From the NCBI RefSeq assembly GCF_009557455.1, contig NZ_CP045651.1, positions 2,046,001 through 2,110,000 on the forward strand: a DNA stretch of 64,000 nt, read 5' to 3'. Below are positions 1 through 9,179 of the stretch, in pieces. Numbering within the stretch: position 1 is the stretch's first letter; each line of letters starts with the position of its first letter. The position numbers and the translations under genes are program-made. Source of the stretch: Alistipes sp. dk3624 (GTDB lineage: Bacteria > Bacteroidota > Bacteroidia > Bacteroidales > Rikenellaceae). Below the pieces are notes generated by a model, which worked only from the letters and a program-made list of their open reading frames with translations, did not search any database and was not told where the DNA came from.

Positions 1-176
1 GGGGCGTACAACTGCCAGCTGAAACGCGGCGTTTGGGTTTCGATGCCGATCGGGTCGGTCTCCTGCTCGCATTTGAGTTTGTCTGCGCCGAAGGATTGTC
101 CTTGTGCTGCGCCCGTTCCGAGCAGCAGCAATATGCCTAAAAGTCCGTATGAACGGATCGCCGAAAAGTTTTTCAT
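1..176 (-). CDS. GH78 alpha-L-rhamnosidase, N-terminal fragment (partial)
   Basis: Only the first 58 codons lie in the window; the gene runs off the left edge. From the ATG at 176 the protein begins with a basic signal peptide and a leucine-rich core (GLLGILLLLG), probably cleaved around AAQGQS. The mature start contains LKCEQETDPIG followed by IETQTPRFSWQL, which resembles the beginning of Bacteroidales GH78 rhamnosidases (pattern L-x-C-E-x(5)-P-x-G-I-x-x-x-x-P-R-x-S-W). Those enzymes remove terminal L-rhamnose from plant or bacterial glycans in the periplasm. The catalytic domain is outside the window, so the family call rests on this short N-terminal match. Confidence 0.7.
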   Translation of the reverse strand, partial: MKNFSAIRSYGLLGILLLLGTGAAQGQSFGADKLKCEQETDPIGIETQTPRFSWQLYA

Positions 177-263
177 TGCTGAAAAGATTGATTCGTGTGC
201 TAAAATACGCTTTTTGTACCGTTTCTCAAAACGGATTTTCCGGGAAGGGGCGTAAAGGGATGT

Positions 264-1439
264 TCAGTTTCGGGAGGGGCGGCAAGCCAGCGCTCCGAAA
301 CAGAGCGAAACGACGCTACAGCATACGGTCAGCAGACCGGTCAGCAACAGGATATCGCCCAGACCGGTCAGCGGCGAAACGATCGCGCCGGAGAGGAATT
401 GGAAAAACCCGATCACGGCCGAAGCGCTGCCGGAGTGTTCGCGTTCGATGTCGAGCGCGAGGGCCGTCGAGGTCGGCAGGATCATGCCGATGGCGACCAT
501 CAGCAGGAAAAGCGTGGACTCCAGGAACCCGAACGGAAGTCCGCACAGCAGGGTCGTCGCGTACAGGATGCCGGAACCGACCAGGCCCCACAGGCCTGCC
601 GACAGCGCGTTGCTTCCCCTGCGGAACCGGCCGGCCAGCCAGCTGCCGACGATGATGCCCGCTGCGTTGGTAGCGAAGCAGACGCTGTATCCGATCGGGC
701 TGAGGCCATAATGCTGTTGCAGGATAAACGGCGACGAGGCGATGTAGGTGAAAAATACGCCCATCCCGAAAGCCTGCGTTAGTACGTAATACATGAACCG
801 GCGGTGTCTGAGGATCGGAACGAAAGCTCGGAACGTGCCCCAGACGCTGCCTTGTATCCGTCGGTGTTTCAGCAGCGATTCGCTAATCCGCAGGTTGACG
901 GCGAAAAGCAGGATGCCGATTACGAGCAGCGTCACGAAAATGCCGTGCCAGTCGGTAAAGTTCAGCAGGAATCCGCCGAATACCGGCGCGAGGATCGGGC
1001 TCAGCCCGTTGACGACCATCAGCATCGAGAAAAAGCGGCGCAGTTCCTTGCCTTCGTACAGATCGGCCGCGACCGATTTCGACAGTACGATCCCGCCTGC
1101 TCCGGCGATTCCCTGGAACAGTCGGAACAGGACGAACGAATAGATGTCCCAGGCGAACAGGCAGGCGACGGTCGCCGCGACGAACAGGCCGAGCGTGATG
1201 AGGATCGGCCGTTTGCGGCCGTACTTGTCGCTGATCGGGCCGACCAGCAATTGGCCGCCGGCGAGGCCGAGCATACTTGACGTCAGGCTCAGTTGCACCA
1301 TCGATGCGGGCACGTCGAAGTAGTCGCCGATCGACGGGAGTCCCGGCAGGTAAAAATCCGTAACGAACGGGCCGAATGCCGACAGCATGCCGAGAATGAT
1401 CAGCAGGAAAGTGCGGGAGTTGCGGCGATGGATTTTCAT
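264..1439 (-). CDS. Bcr/CflA-type MFS drug exporter
   Basis: A 391-residue inner-membrane protein of the major facilitator superfamily. TM1 carries the loop FYLPGLPSIGDYF, typical of the Bcr/CflA (bicyclomycin/chloramphenicol resistance) subgroup of 12-TM drug:H+ antiporters. The TM2-TM3 loop has GPISDKYGRKRPIL, the MFS motif A (G-x-x-x-D-R/K-x-G-R-K/R). Length fits the family. I chose the ATG at 1439 (MKIHRR) over an in-frame ATG seven codons upstream because it places the basic residues directly before TM1. It lies upstream of the GH78 gene on the same strand, about 87 bp apart. The substrate cannot be inferred. Confidence 0.85.
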   Translation of the reverse strand: MKIHRRNSRTFLLIILGMLSAFGPFVTDFYLPGLPSIGDYFDVPASMVQLSLTSSMLGLAGGQLLVGPISDKYGRKRPILITLGLFVAATVACLFAWDIYSFVLFRLFQGIAGAGGIVLSKSVAADLYEGKELRRFFSMLMVVNGLSPILAPVFGGFLLNFTDWHGIFVTLLVIGILLFAVNLRISESLLKHRRIQGSVWGTFRAFVPILRHRRFMYYVLTQAFGMGVFFTYIASSPFILQQHYGLSPIGYSVCFATNAAGIIVGSWLAGRFRRGSNALSAGLWGLVGSGILYATTLLCGLPFGFLESTLFLLMVAIGMILPTSTALALDIEREHSGSASAVIGFFQFLSGAIVSPLTGLGDILLLTGLLTVCCSVVSLCFGALACRPSRN

Positions 1440-1545
1440 GGTCGGATTTTTATCCCGCAAAAATAACCATTTTTTGTAAAAACCGTTCCCCGAAGAGGAA
1501 GGGACTGCGGTACGACGCGTTGCGGCGGATTCCGGCGGTTGCCGG

Positions 1546-1584
1546 AAAACGAAAGCGGGACGCGCTCCGGAGAGCGTGTCCCGC
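1546..1584 (-). terminator. Rho-independent terminator after rubredoxin
   Basis: A 13-bp GC-rich stem (1555-1567 with 1572-1584, one G-T pair) has the 4-nt loop CGGA. Read on the minus strand it is followed by TTTCGTTTT. It lies 20 nt beyond the rubredoxin stop. Confidence 0.8.
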
Positions 1585-1604
1585 CTGAAATTCCATGCGG
1601 CGGA

Positions 1605-1763
1605 TTACAGGGCCTCGAAAACTTCTTTCCCTTCCTGGCACAACGGGCATACCCAATCGTCGGGCAGGTCTTCAAAAGCGGTTCCGGGTTCGATTCCGTT
1701 GTCGGGATCGCCCACTTCCGGGTCGTAAATGTACCCGCATACTTGGCATTTGTACTTTTTCAT
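1605..1763 (-). CDS. Rubredoxin
   Basis: A 52-residue protein of exactly rubredoxin size. It has the two iron-binding knuckles C6-Q-V-C9-G-Y and C39-P-L-C42, and the conserved stretches [12 protein letters not shown] and [13 protein letters not shown]. It binds one Fe with four Cys thiolates and acts as a small cytoplasmic one-electron carrier, in anaerobes commonly donating to peroxide- or superoxide-detoxifying enzymes. The ATG at 1763 is the only reasonable start. It sits 49 bp downstream of purB on the same strand and is followed by a strong terminator. Confidence 0.95.
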   Translation of the reverse strand: MKKYKCQVCGYIYDPEVGDPDNGIEPGTAFEDLPDDWVCPLCQEGKEVFEAL

Positions 1764-1812
1764 CGTATTCGATATTTTATTGAGTGAGACATTGCGTCGC
1801 GTAAAAACGGTT

Positions 1813-3165
1813 TTAGTATTTGCACACGCCGGTATAGGTCTGCGGCGAAAGCCTGCGGAGCTCTTCCTTGACTCCTGCCGGCACGTCCAATCCTTCGATA
1901 AACGCTTTGATATCGGCTTCGGTGATCGGCTTGTTGGTGCGGGTCAGCGCTTTCAGCGCCTCGTACGGGTTCGGATAGGCTTCGCGGCGCAGAATCGTCT
2001 GGATGCCTTCGGCGACGACCGCCCAGTTGTGTTCGAGGTCTTCGTTGATCGCGTCGAGGTTGATGATCAGCTTGTCCATCCCTTTGAGGATCGACTTGAA
2101 GGCGATGACCGTATGGGCCATCGGCACGCCGATGTTCCGCAGTACGGTCGAGTCGGTCAGGTCGCGCTGCATCCGCGAGATCGGCAGTTTCGACGACAGG
2201 TGTTCGAATACGGCGTTCGCCACGCCGAGGTTGCCTTCGGCGTTCTCGAAGTCGATCGGGTTTACCTTGTGCGGCATCGCCGACGAGCCGACTTCGCCCG
2301 CTTTGATCTTCTGTTTGAAGTATTCCATCGAAATATACGTCCACATATCGCGGCACAGGTCGATCAGGATCGTATTGATCCGCTTGAAGTTGTCGAGGAT
2401 CGCGGCGATGTTGTCGTAGTGCTCGATCTGCGTGGTGACCTGCGAACGTTCCAGGTGCAGGATGTCGTTGACGAAACGGTTCGCGAATTCGATCCAGTCG
2501 ATGCCCGGGTAAGCGGCTACGTGCGCGTTGAAATTCCCGGTGGCTCCGCCGAACTTGGCCGGCGACGGAATCGCGCGCGACAGCGCGATTTGCTTGTTCA
2601 GCCGTTCGACGAATACGCAAATCTCCTTGCCGAGTTTCGTAGGCGAGGCGGGCTGCCCGTGCGTATGCGCCAGCAACGGGATCTCTTCCCACTCCTTCGA
2701 CAATGCCGTGAGCTTGGCCACCAGTTGTTCGATCAGCGGATAGTAGACGTCGTTGGTCGCGTCGCGCAGTGTCGACGGAATCGCCGTGTTGTTGATGTCC
2801 TGCGACGTGAGCCCGAAGTGCACGAACTCCTTGTGCGCGCCGATACCGAGCTGCTCCATTTTCTCTTTTACGAGGTATTCGACGGCTTTCACGTCGTGGT
2901 TGGTCGTCTTCTCGATCTCTTTGACGCGTAGCGCGTCCGCTTCCGAAAAGTCGCGGTACAGGTCGCGCAGCCCTTCGAACGCCGACGCGTCCACGTCGGC
3001 GAGTTGCGGCAGCGGCAATTCGCACAGGGCGATAAAATATTCCACTTCGACCATCACCCGGTAGCGGATCAGCGCGAACTCCGAGAAGTAGTCGGCCAGC
3101 ACTTCGCATTTGCTGCGGTAACGGCCGTCGACGGGCGATATGGCGGTTAATTCAGACAATTCCAT
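1813..3165 (-). CDS. purB: Adenylosuccinate lyase
   Basis: A 450-residue enzyme of the fumarase/aspartase superfamily. It cleaves SAICAR and adenylosuccinate, releasing fumarate, in purine synthesis and AMP formation. The N-terminus [15 protein letters not shown] and the signature loop [20 protein letters not shown] (S-S-x-M-P-x-K-x-N) are diagnostic. [14 protein letters not shown] and TSQDINNTA supply active-site His/Thr/Ser residues. The reading frame stays open upstream, but homology begins at the adjacent ATGs at 3168 and 3165; I use 3165. A good minus-strand promoter lies about 90 bp upstream, with a perfect palindrome in the leader. E. coli PurB is of similar length (456 aa). Confidence 0.95.
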   Translation of the reverse strand: MELSELTAISPVDGRYRSKCEVLADYFSEFALIRYRVMVEVEYFIALCELPLPQLADVDASAFEGLRDLYRDFSEADALRVKEIEKTTNHDVKAVEYLVKEKMEQLGIGAHKEFVHFGLTSQDINNTAIPSTLRDATNDVYYPLIEQLVAKLTALSKEWEEIPLLAHTHGQPASPTKLGKEICVFVERLNKQIALSRAIPSPAKFGGATGNFNAHVAAYPGIDWIEFANRFVNDILHLERSQVTTQIEHYDNIAAILDNFKRINTILIDLCRDMWTYISMEYFKQKIKAGEVGSSAMPHKVNPIDFENAEGNLGVANAVFEHLSSKLPISRMQRDLTDSTVLRNIGVPMAHTVIAFKSILKGMDKLIINLDAINEDLEHNWAVVAEGIQTILRREAYPNPYEALKALTRTNKPITEADIKAFIEGLDVPAGVKEELRRLSPQTYTGVCKY

Positions 3166-3208
3166 CATTTTTTTACGGTTCTTAATCACACAATAGAAAA
3201 CAAACAAA

Positions 3209-3224
3209 CCAAGGCGCGCCTTGG
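3209..3224. repeat. 16-bp perfect palindrome in the purB leader
   Basis: CCAAGGCGCGCCTTGG lies between the purB promoter and start codon, about 45 nt upstream of the ATG. It could be an operator or an mRNA hairpin; nothing else in the sequence decides between these. Confidence 0.5.
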
Positions 3225-3250
3225 CGTCCCGGTTTTTTCGATCTGTCATG

Positions 3251-3282
3251 CAAATATACGAAACCTCCGCGTAATCTGCAAT
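3251..3282 (-). promoter_or_regulatory. purB promoter, Bacteroidetes type
   Basis: On the minus strand a perfect -7 box TATATTTG (complement of 3251-3258) is preceded, after 20 nt, by ATTG (complement of 3279-3282), three of four matches to the TTTG -33 element. Position and spacing fit the Bacteroidetes primary sigma factor. Confidence 0.65.
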
Positions 3283-3419
3283 AAATGTGCCTTCAACTTC
3301 GTATTGTGTCAAAAAGAGGGCAATTTTATGCAATCCGGAATTAAAATGTTACTTTTGTAAATTCCGGGGACATTCTTTGCAGGGTTTTTGCCCCGGAGAA
3401 TTTTTAGGTTGACGAAGCT

Positions 3420-3701
3420 ATGCTGACGGTATTGTTTTTTATCATTGTCGGGTTTTACCTGTTCGGATTGCTCGGCCGGTTGTTTTTGAATTATTGGATC
3501 CGCAAGAAACAGCGGGAGTTCGCCGAAGGTGGCGGCGGGTTTTCGCGTACCTATACGTGGGGGACGGGTTTCGGCCGCAGCAGCCGTCCGAAGCCGGAAG
3601 GCGACGTGACCGTGCGGCAAACCGCTTCCGCGCAGAAAAAAGTGAACCGGAACGTCGGCGATTACGTCGATTACGAGGAGGTGAAGGAGGAGGCGAATTA
3701 G
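3420..3701 (+). CDS. DUF4834 family small membrane protein
   Basis: A 93-residue protein with one N-terminal membrane segment (LTVLFFIIVGFYLFGLLG). A basic region follows (WIRKKQREF), then a Gly/Ser/Arg-rich stretch, then an acidic tail ending DYEEVKEEAN. Size and architecture match DUF4834, a Bacteroidetes-restricted family with no known function. A candidate -7 box TACTTTTG sits at 3350-3357. The next gene, an MlaE-type permease, starts 85 bp downstream on the same strand, so the two may be co-transcribed. Confidence 0.7.
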   Translation: MLTVLFFIIVGFYLFGLLGRLFLNYWIRKKQREFAEGGGGFSRTYTWGTGFGRSSRPKPEGDVTVRQTASAQKKVNRNVGDYVDYEEVKEEAN

Positions 3702-3785
3702 GCTTCCGGGCTGTTCGCCGCGACGATTTTGCCGGTGGAAACCGTCGCGGAAGTTACCCGTCGCCGGATATTTTGGATGTTGATT

Positions 3786-4529
3786 ATGAAAAAACTGTTT
3801 GAACAGATAGGCCGTTATTTCGTGCTGATGGGGAAGGTTTTCTCGAAGCCCGAGAAGATGGCCATCTACCGGAAGCGGATACTGGCCGAAATCCAGGATT
3901 TGGGGCTGAATTCGATCGGGATCGTGGCGATCATCTCCGTTTTCATGGGGGCCGTGATTACGATCCAGATGGCGTTGAACCTCGAGTCGCCGTTCATTCC
4001 GAAATACCTGATCGGATACGCCGCGCGGGAGTCGATGCTGCTGGAGTTCAGTTCGACGGTCGTGGCGCTGATCCTGGCCGGAAAGGTCGGGTCGAACATC
4101 GCTTCCGAAATCGGTACGATGCGGATTACCGAGCAGATCGACGCGCTGGAGATCATGGGCGTCAATTCGGCGAGCTACCTGATTCTGCCGAAGATCATCG
4201 GCACCGTATTCTTTTTCCCGTTCCTGACGATCCTGAGCATGATTATCGGCGTGGCCGGCGGATACGTCGTGAGCATACTGACCGGGGCGGTGAATCCCGA
4301 TTCCTACATCGTCGGCGTGCAGTACCAGTTCAAACCTTTCTACATCACTTATTCGCTGATCAAGTCGTCCGTATTCGCGTTCATCATCACGTCCATTTCG
4401 GGTTTTTACGGCTATTTTGCCAACGGCAACTCGCTCGAAGTCGGGCGGGCCAGTACGCAGGCCGTCGTGGTCAGCAGTATCGTGATTCTGATATTTAACC
4501 TGATTCTCACACAGTTACTTTTGACATAG
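3786..4529 (+). CDS. mlaE: MlaE-family ABC transporter permease
   Basis: A 247-residue integral membrane protein with about five hydrophobic segments. It carries MlaE/YrbE features: an amphipathic start (MKKLFEQIGRYFVLMGKVF), ESMLLEFSSTVVALILAGKVGS (family signature A-G-R/K-x-G-S, residues starting E-S-M), and EIGTMRITEQIDALEIMGV, the conserved E-I-G-x-M-x-x-T-E-Q-x-D-A-L loop. The family forms the inner-membrane core of MCE lipid transporters that move phospholipid between membranes. The open frame extends upstream, but the ATG at 3786 gives the usual family N-terminus. One nucleotide separates it from the ATPase gene. Confidence 0.88.
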   Translation: MKKLFEQIGRYFVLMGKVFSKPEKMAIYRKRILAEIQDLGLNSIGIVAIISVFMGAVITIQMALNLESPFIPKYLIGYAARESMLLEFSSTVVALILAGKVGSNIASEIGTMRITEQIDALEIMGVNSASYLILPKIIGTVFFFPFLTILSMIIGVAGGYVVSILTGAVNPDSYIVGVQYQFKPFYITYSLIKSSVFAFIITSISGFYGYFANGNSLEVGRASTQAVVVSSIVILIFNLILTQLLLT

Positions 4530-4530
4530 C

Positions 4531-5286
4531 ATGATTCGAGCCGAACATATCGTAAAGTCTTTCGACGGACGCGTGGTGCTGAACGACATTTCCGCCGACT
4601 TCGCTCCCGGAATCACCAACCTGATTATCGGACAAAGCGGTTCCGGAAAGACCGTACTGCTCAAGTCGCTTGTCGGGCTGCATAAGATCGACAGCGGCAA
4701 TATCTACTATAACGACGTTTGTTTTAACCGGCTGCCGTTCAAGGAGCGCAAGGCGATCCGCGAGGAGGTCGGCATGATTTTCCAGGGAGGCGCGCTGCTC
4801 GACTCGTCGAACGTCGAGGAGAACGTGCGGCTGCCGCTCGACCTGTTCACGACGATGAGCATGAGCGAGAAGCGCGACCGGGTGAATTTTTGCCTGAAAC
4901 GGGTCAACCTCGGCGACGTGAACCATCTGTACCCGGCCGAAATCAGCGGCGGGATGATCAAGCGCGTGGCGATCGCCCGCGCCATCGTGCTGAATCCGAA
5001 GTACCTGTTCTGCGACGAGCCGAACTCGGGGCTCGATCCGATGACGTCGGTGCTGATCGACAACCTGATCCAGGAGATCACCCAGGAATACAACATCACG
5101 ACGATCATCAACACGCACGACATGAACTCGGTGATGGAGATCGGCGAACACATTATTTTTATCCATCAGGGGCAGAAATGGTGGGAAGGCACCAAGCACG
5201 ATATTCTGCATGCCGATAACCGCGAGCTGAACGATTTCGTGTTCGCTTCGGCGATGGCCAAGCGCGCCCGGGAGGTGGAAATGTAG
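4531..5286 (+). CDS. mlaF: MlaF-type ABC transporter ATP-binding protein
   Basis: A 251-residue ABC ATPase. It has Walker A GQSGSGKT, Q-loop MIFQGGALLDSSNVEENV (the MlaF subgroup has this G-A-L-x-D form), signature ISGGMIKRVAIARAI, Walker B YLFCDEPNSGLDP and switch His in INTHDM. The C-terminal part (KWWEGTKHDIL) matches the lipid-transport branch. It powers the adjacent permease. The substrate-binding MCE protein (MlaD) that normally completes the complex is not downstream; GAPDH follows after about 160 bp with its own promoter. Confidence 0.88.
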   Translation: MIRAEHIVKSFDGRVVLNDISADFAPGITNLIIGQSGSGKTVLLKSLVGLHKIDSGNIYYNDVCFNRLPFKERKAIREEVGMIFQGGALLDSSNVEENVRLPLDLFTTMSMSEKRDRVNFCLKRVNLGDVNHLYPAEISGGMIKRVAIARAIVLNPKYLFCDEPNSGLDPMTSVLIDNLIQEITQEYNITTIINTHDMNSVMEIGEHIIFIHQGQKWWEGTKHDILHADNRELNDFVFASAMAKRAREVEM

Positions 5287-5352
5287 CGGGGCGGGCCGTA
5301 CCGAACGGACGTTCCGCGGGAGAGGCGGTTTACTAAAAAAATTTAAAATAAT

Positions 5353-5384
5353 TTTGCAGGCTCCCTGTTTTTTATATACTTTTG
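5353..5384 (+). promoter_or_regulatory. gap promoter, Bacteroidetes type
   Basis: TTTG (5353-5356), 20 nt, then the perfect -7 element TACTTTTG (5377-5384). The predicted start of transcription leaves a leader of about 55 nt before the GAPDH ATG. This is one of the clearest promoters in the window. Confidence 0.8.
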
Positions 5385-5423
5385 CAACGGTGTATTATAA
5401 GGTATTTTTCGGCAATTGATTAA

Positions 5424-6449
<1,026 letters not shown>

Positions 6450-6472
6450 TTTTATAACAACGGTGTATTTTT

Positions 6473-6510
6473 GCGGGGGATGCCTTTGGGGCGTCCCCCG
6501 CTTTGTTTTC
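6473..6510 (+). terminator. Rho-independent terminator after gap
   Basis: A 12-bp stem (6473-6484 with 6490-6501) is closed by a short loop and followed by TTTGTTTT. It starts 24 nt after the GAPDH stop. Confidence 0.85.
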
Positions 6511-6631
6511 GCGGGCGCTCAGTCTGCGGCGCCCGTTTCGCCGTATGCCGCATAATGTTGGCGCGGATCGCTGGAAGTTCGGGGCTTTTTATTATATTTG
6601 TCTTCTTATTGAAGTAATATTCCGAAATGTT

Positions 6632-8023
6632 ATGAAATCACGGATAAGTGTTTTACTGGTCGCTTTCGCGATGCTGTTCGCGGCTGCGATCCCGGAGACG
6701 GCGACAGGCAAGTCTCCGAAAGTGCGCAACGGAATGATCGAATTCCCCGAGCCGGCCCGCGCGAAAGGGCAGACCGACGTGCTGCAATTGCGCTGCGATC
6801 CGATTCCGGTGGTTCGGGTGGCTTTTATCGGACTCGGGATGCGCGGCTCGATGGCCGTGGAACGTTATACCCACCTGGACGGGGTGCGGATCGTAGCGCT
6901 GTGCGACGTGCGTCCGGAATTGGTGGAGAATGCTCAGGGAACGCTGAAAAACGCCGGGCTGCCCGCCGCCGCCGGATATACCGGCGCGGAGGATTGGAAA
7001 AAGGTCTGCGAACGGGAGGACGTCGATCTGATCTACAACTGCACGCCGTGGCTGCTGCACACTCCGATCGCCATCTACGCGATGCGACACGGGAAACACG
7101 TGGCGCTGGAAGTTCCGGCCGCGATGTCGATCGACGAGTGCTGGCAGTTGGTCAATACGGCCGAGCAAACGCGCCGCCACTGCATGATGCTGGAAAACTG
7201 CTGCTACGACTTTTTCGAGATGGCTACGCTGAATATGGCGCAACAAGGGCTTTTCGGCGAGGTGATGCACGTAGAGGGAGCTTATATCCACGACCTGCGC
7301 TCGCTGAACCTCGACGACAAAACCGGATATTACGATATGTGGCGGTTGAAATACAATACCGACCATACCGGCAACCCGTATCCGACGCACGGTCTCGGGC
7401 CGGTCTGTCAAATCCTGAATATTCACCGCGGCGACAAGATGAACTACCTGGTTTCGGTATCTACCGACCAAAAGGGACTTTCGCTGGCCGCTGCCGGGAA
7501 ATTCGGGAAGGATTCCGAGTATGCCGAAACCGATTACAAACTGGGCGATATGAACACCACGTTGATCCGTACGGCCAAAGGCAAAACGATCCTGATCCAG
7601 CACGACGTGACCAGCCCGCGTCCCTATGACCGCCTGCATAAGATCAGCGGTACGAAAGGTTTCGCGCAGAAATATCCTGTCGAGGGAATCGCTCTCGAAC
7701 CGAATGCGCATTCGTTCCTGGCGAAGCCGGAGTTCGATCAGTTGATGGCCGAGTACGAGCACCCCATTTCCAAAGAGATCGGCGAGAAGGCGCGTCAGGT
7801 CGGCGGGCACGGCGGCATGGACTTTATCATGGATTACCGGTTGATTTACTGCCTGCACAACGGGCTGCCGCTGGATCAGGACGTGTACGATGCCGCCGAA
7901 TGGTCGTCGCTGGTCGAACTGACCGAAACGTCGGTAAAACATCGCGGGATGCCTGTAAAAGTGCCCGATTTTACACGCGGAGCCTGGAACCGAATCAACG
8001 GATTTTCGCATGCCGTCAAATAG
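6632..8023 (+). CDS. GH109-type Gfo/Idh/MocA glycosidase (alpha-N-acetylgalactosaminidase-like)
   Basis: A 463-residue exported protein. The ATG at 6632 opens a signal peptide (KSRISVLLVAFAMLFAA). A Rossmann fold with VAFIGLGMRGSMAVERY (the family-typical G-x-G-x-R-G, residue 67 onward) binds NAD. GKHVALEVPAA and the later block YDMWRLKYNTDHTGNPYPTH plus GLGPVCQILNIHRGD are characteristic of GH109, which hydrolyses terminal alpha-GalNAc using bound NAD+. A -7 box TATATTTG lies at 6593-6600. The next gene, 28 bp away, encodes an N-acetylhexosamine kinase-like protein, which supports a role in releasing host amino sugars. Activity on alpha-GalNAc is inferred from the family. Confidence 0.88.
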   Translation: MKSRISVLLVAFAMLFAAAIPETATGKSPKVRNGMIEFPEPARAKGQTDVLQLRCDPIPVVRVAFIGLGMRGSMAVERYTHLDGVRIVALCDVRPELVENAQGTLKNAGLPAAAGYTGAEDWKKVCEREDVDLIYNCTPWLLHTPIAIYAMRHGKHVALEVPAAMSIDECWQLVNTAEQTRRHCMMLENCCYDFFEMATLNMAQQGLFGEVMHVEGAYIHDLRSLNLDDKTGYYDMWRLKYNTDHTGNPYPTHGLGPVCQILNIHRGDKMNYLVSVSTDQKGLSLAAAGKFGKDSEYAETDYKLGDMNTTLIRTAKGKTILIQHDVTSPRPYDRLHKISGTKGFAQKYPVEGIALEPNAHSFLAKPEFDQLMAEYEHPISKEIGEKARQVGGHGGMDFIMDYRLIYCLHNGLPLDQDVYDAAEWSSLVELTETSVKHRGMPVKVPDFTRGAWNRINGFSHAVK

Positions 8024-8051
8024 CGGCGTCGGCGAATGAAATAAGCAGATT

Positions 8052-9131
8052 ATGGAAAAGATAGATCGGATCGTAACGTTATTTGATATTGCCGGCGAGG
8101 TCGTAAAGATCGCTCCGGTAGGCAGCGGATGGATCAACGATACCTACCGTGTTTCGACGGCGGGCGATGTGCCGGATTATGTGCTGCAACGGATTAATCA
8201 CCGTGTTTTCCAGGACGTTGACCTGTTGCAGCGTAACATCGAGCGGGTTACTTCGCACATCCGCCGCAAGTTGACCGAAGCGGGCCGCGAAGATGTGGAA
8301 CGCCGGGTGTTGCGCGTCGTGCCGACCAAAGACGGCAAACTCTATTATTTCGACGGGGAAAACTACTGGCGGATGATGGTTTTTATCGCCGGTTCCGTTA
8401 CGCATGAGAGCATCACCGGCCCGTTGGCTTACCTGACCGGGCAGGCGTTCGGCGAGTTCCAGTCGATGCTCGCCGATATCGGTGAGGGGGCGCTCGGGGA
8501 GACGATCCCGAATTTCCACAACATCGAGTTCCGGCTCGAAGGTTTCCGCGAAGTGGCGGCCCGCGATCCGCAGGGACGCCTGGCAGGTGTGCGGTGGATG
8601 GTCGACGAACTGCTGGCCCGCGCCGACAGGATGTGCCTCGCGCAGCGGCTTTTCCGTGCCGGAGAGCTGCCCAAACGCGTCACGCATTGCGATACGAAGG
8701 TCAACAACATCCTGTTCGACGAGCAGGATCGCCCGTTGTGCGTGATCGACCTGGACACGACGATGCCGGGGTTCGTGCTGTCCGATTTCGGCGATTTCAT
8801 CCGCACGGCGGCCAATACCGGAGCCGAGGACGATCCCGATCTGGACAAAGTGGATGTCGATATGGATATTTTCCGCGCCTTCGCCAAAGGGTATGTCGAG
8901 AGCACCGCATCGTTTCTGACGCCCGTCGAGCGCGAGAACCTGCCCTACGGAGCGCAATTGCTGACCTACATGCAGACGGTACGATTCTTGGCGGATTACC
9001 TCGACGGCGACAATTACTACAAGATCAATCATCCGGAACACAACTGGCAGCGTTCGAAGGCGCAGTTCAAGCTGCTGCAAAGCATCGAAGCGCAGGAAAA
9101 AGCCATGAACGATTACATCGCCGGGTTGTAG
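8052..9131 (+). CDS. N-acetylhexosamine 1-kinase-like aminoglycoside phosphotransferase
   Basis: A 359-residue cytoplasmic kinase of the APH/choline kinase fold. The glycine-rich/nucleotide loop PVGSGWINDTYRV near residue 22, the catalytic loop RVTHCDTKVNNIL (H-x-D-x-x-x-x-N) and VIDLDTTMPG (metal-binding D-x-D/T) are intact. This arrangement matches NahK-type kinases, which phosphorylate GalNAc or GlcNAc at C1 in the lacto-N-biose/galacto-N-biose pathway of gut bacteria. It lies directly after the GH109 gene, so sugar release and phosphorylation appear to be co-transcribed. Substrate is inferred; mucin or desialylated glycan GalNAc is the simplest guess. Confidence 0.75.
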   Translation: MEKIDRIVTLFDIAGEVVKIAPVGSGWINDTYRVSTAGDVPDYVLQRINHRVFQDVDLLQRNIERVTSHIRRKLTEAGREDVERRVLRVVPTKDGKLYYFDGENYWRMMVFIAGSVTHESITGPLAYLTGQAFGEFQSMLADIGEGALGETIPNFHNIEFRLEGFREVAARDPQGRLAGVRWMVDELLARADRMCLAQRLFRAGELPKRVTHCDTKVNNILFDEQDRPLCVIDLDTTMPGFVLSDFGDFIRTAANTGAEDDPDLDKVDVDMDIFRAFAKGYVESTASFLTPVERENLPYGAQLLTYMQTVRFLADYLDGDNYYKINHPEHNWQRSKAQFKLLQSIEAQEKAMNDYIAGL

Positions 9132-9179
9132 ATTACTGAAAAAGGGACGGAACCGCAAAAATTTTCCGCGAGGACATCT

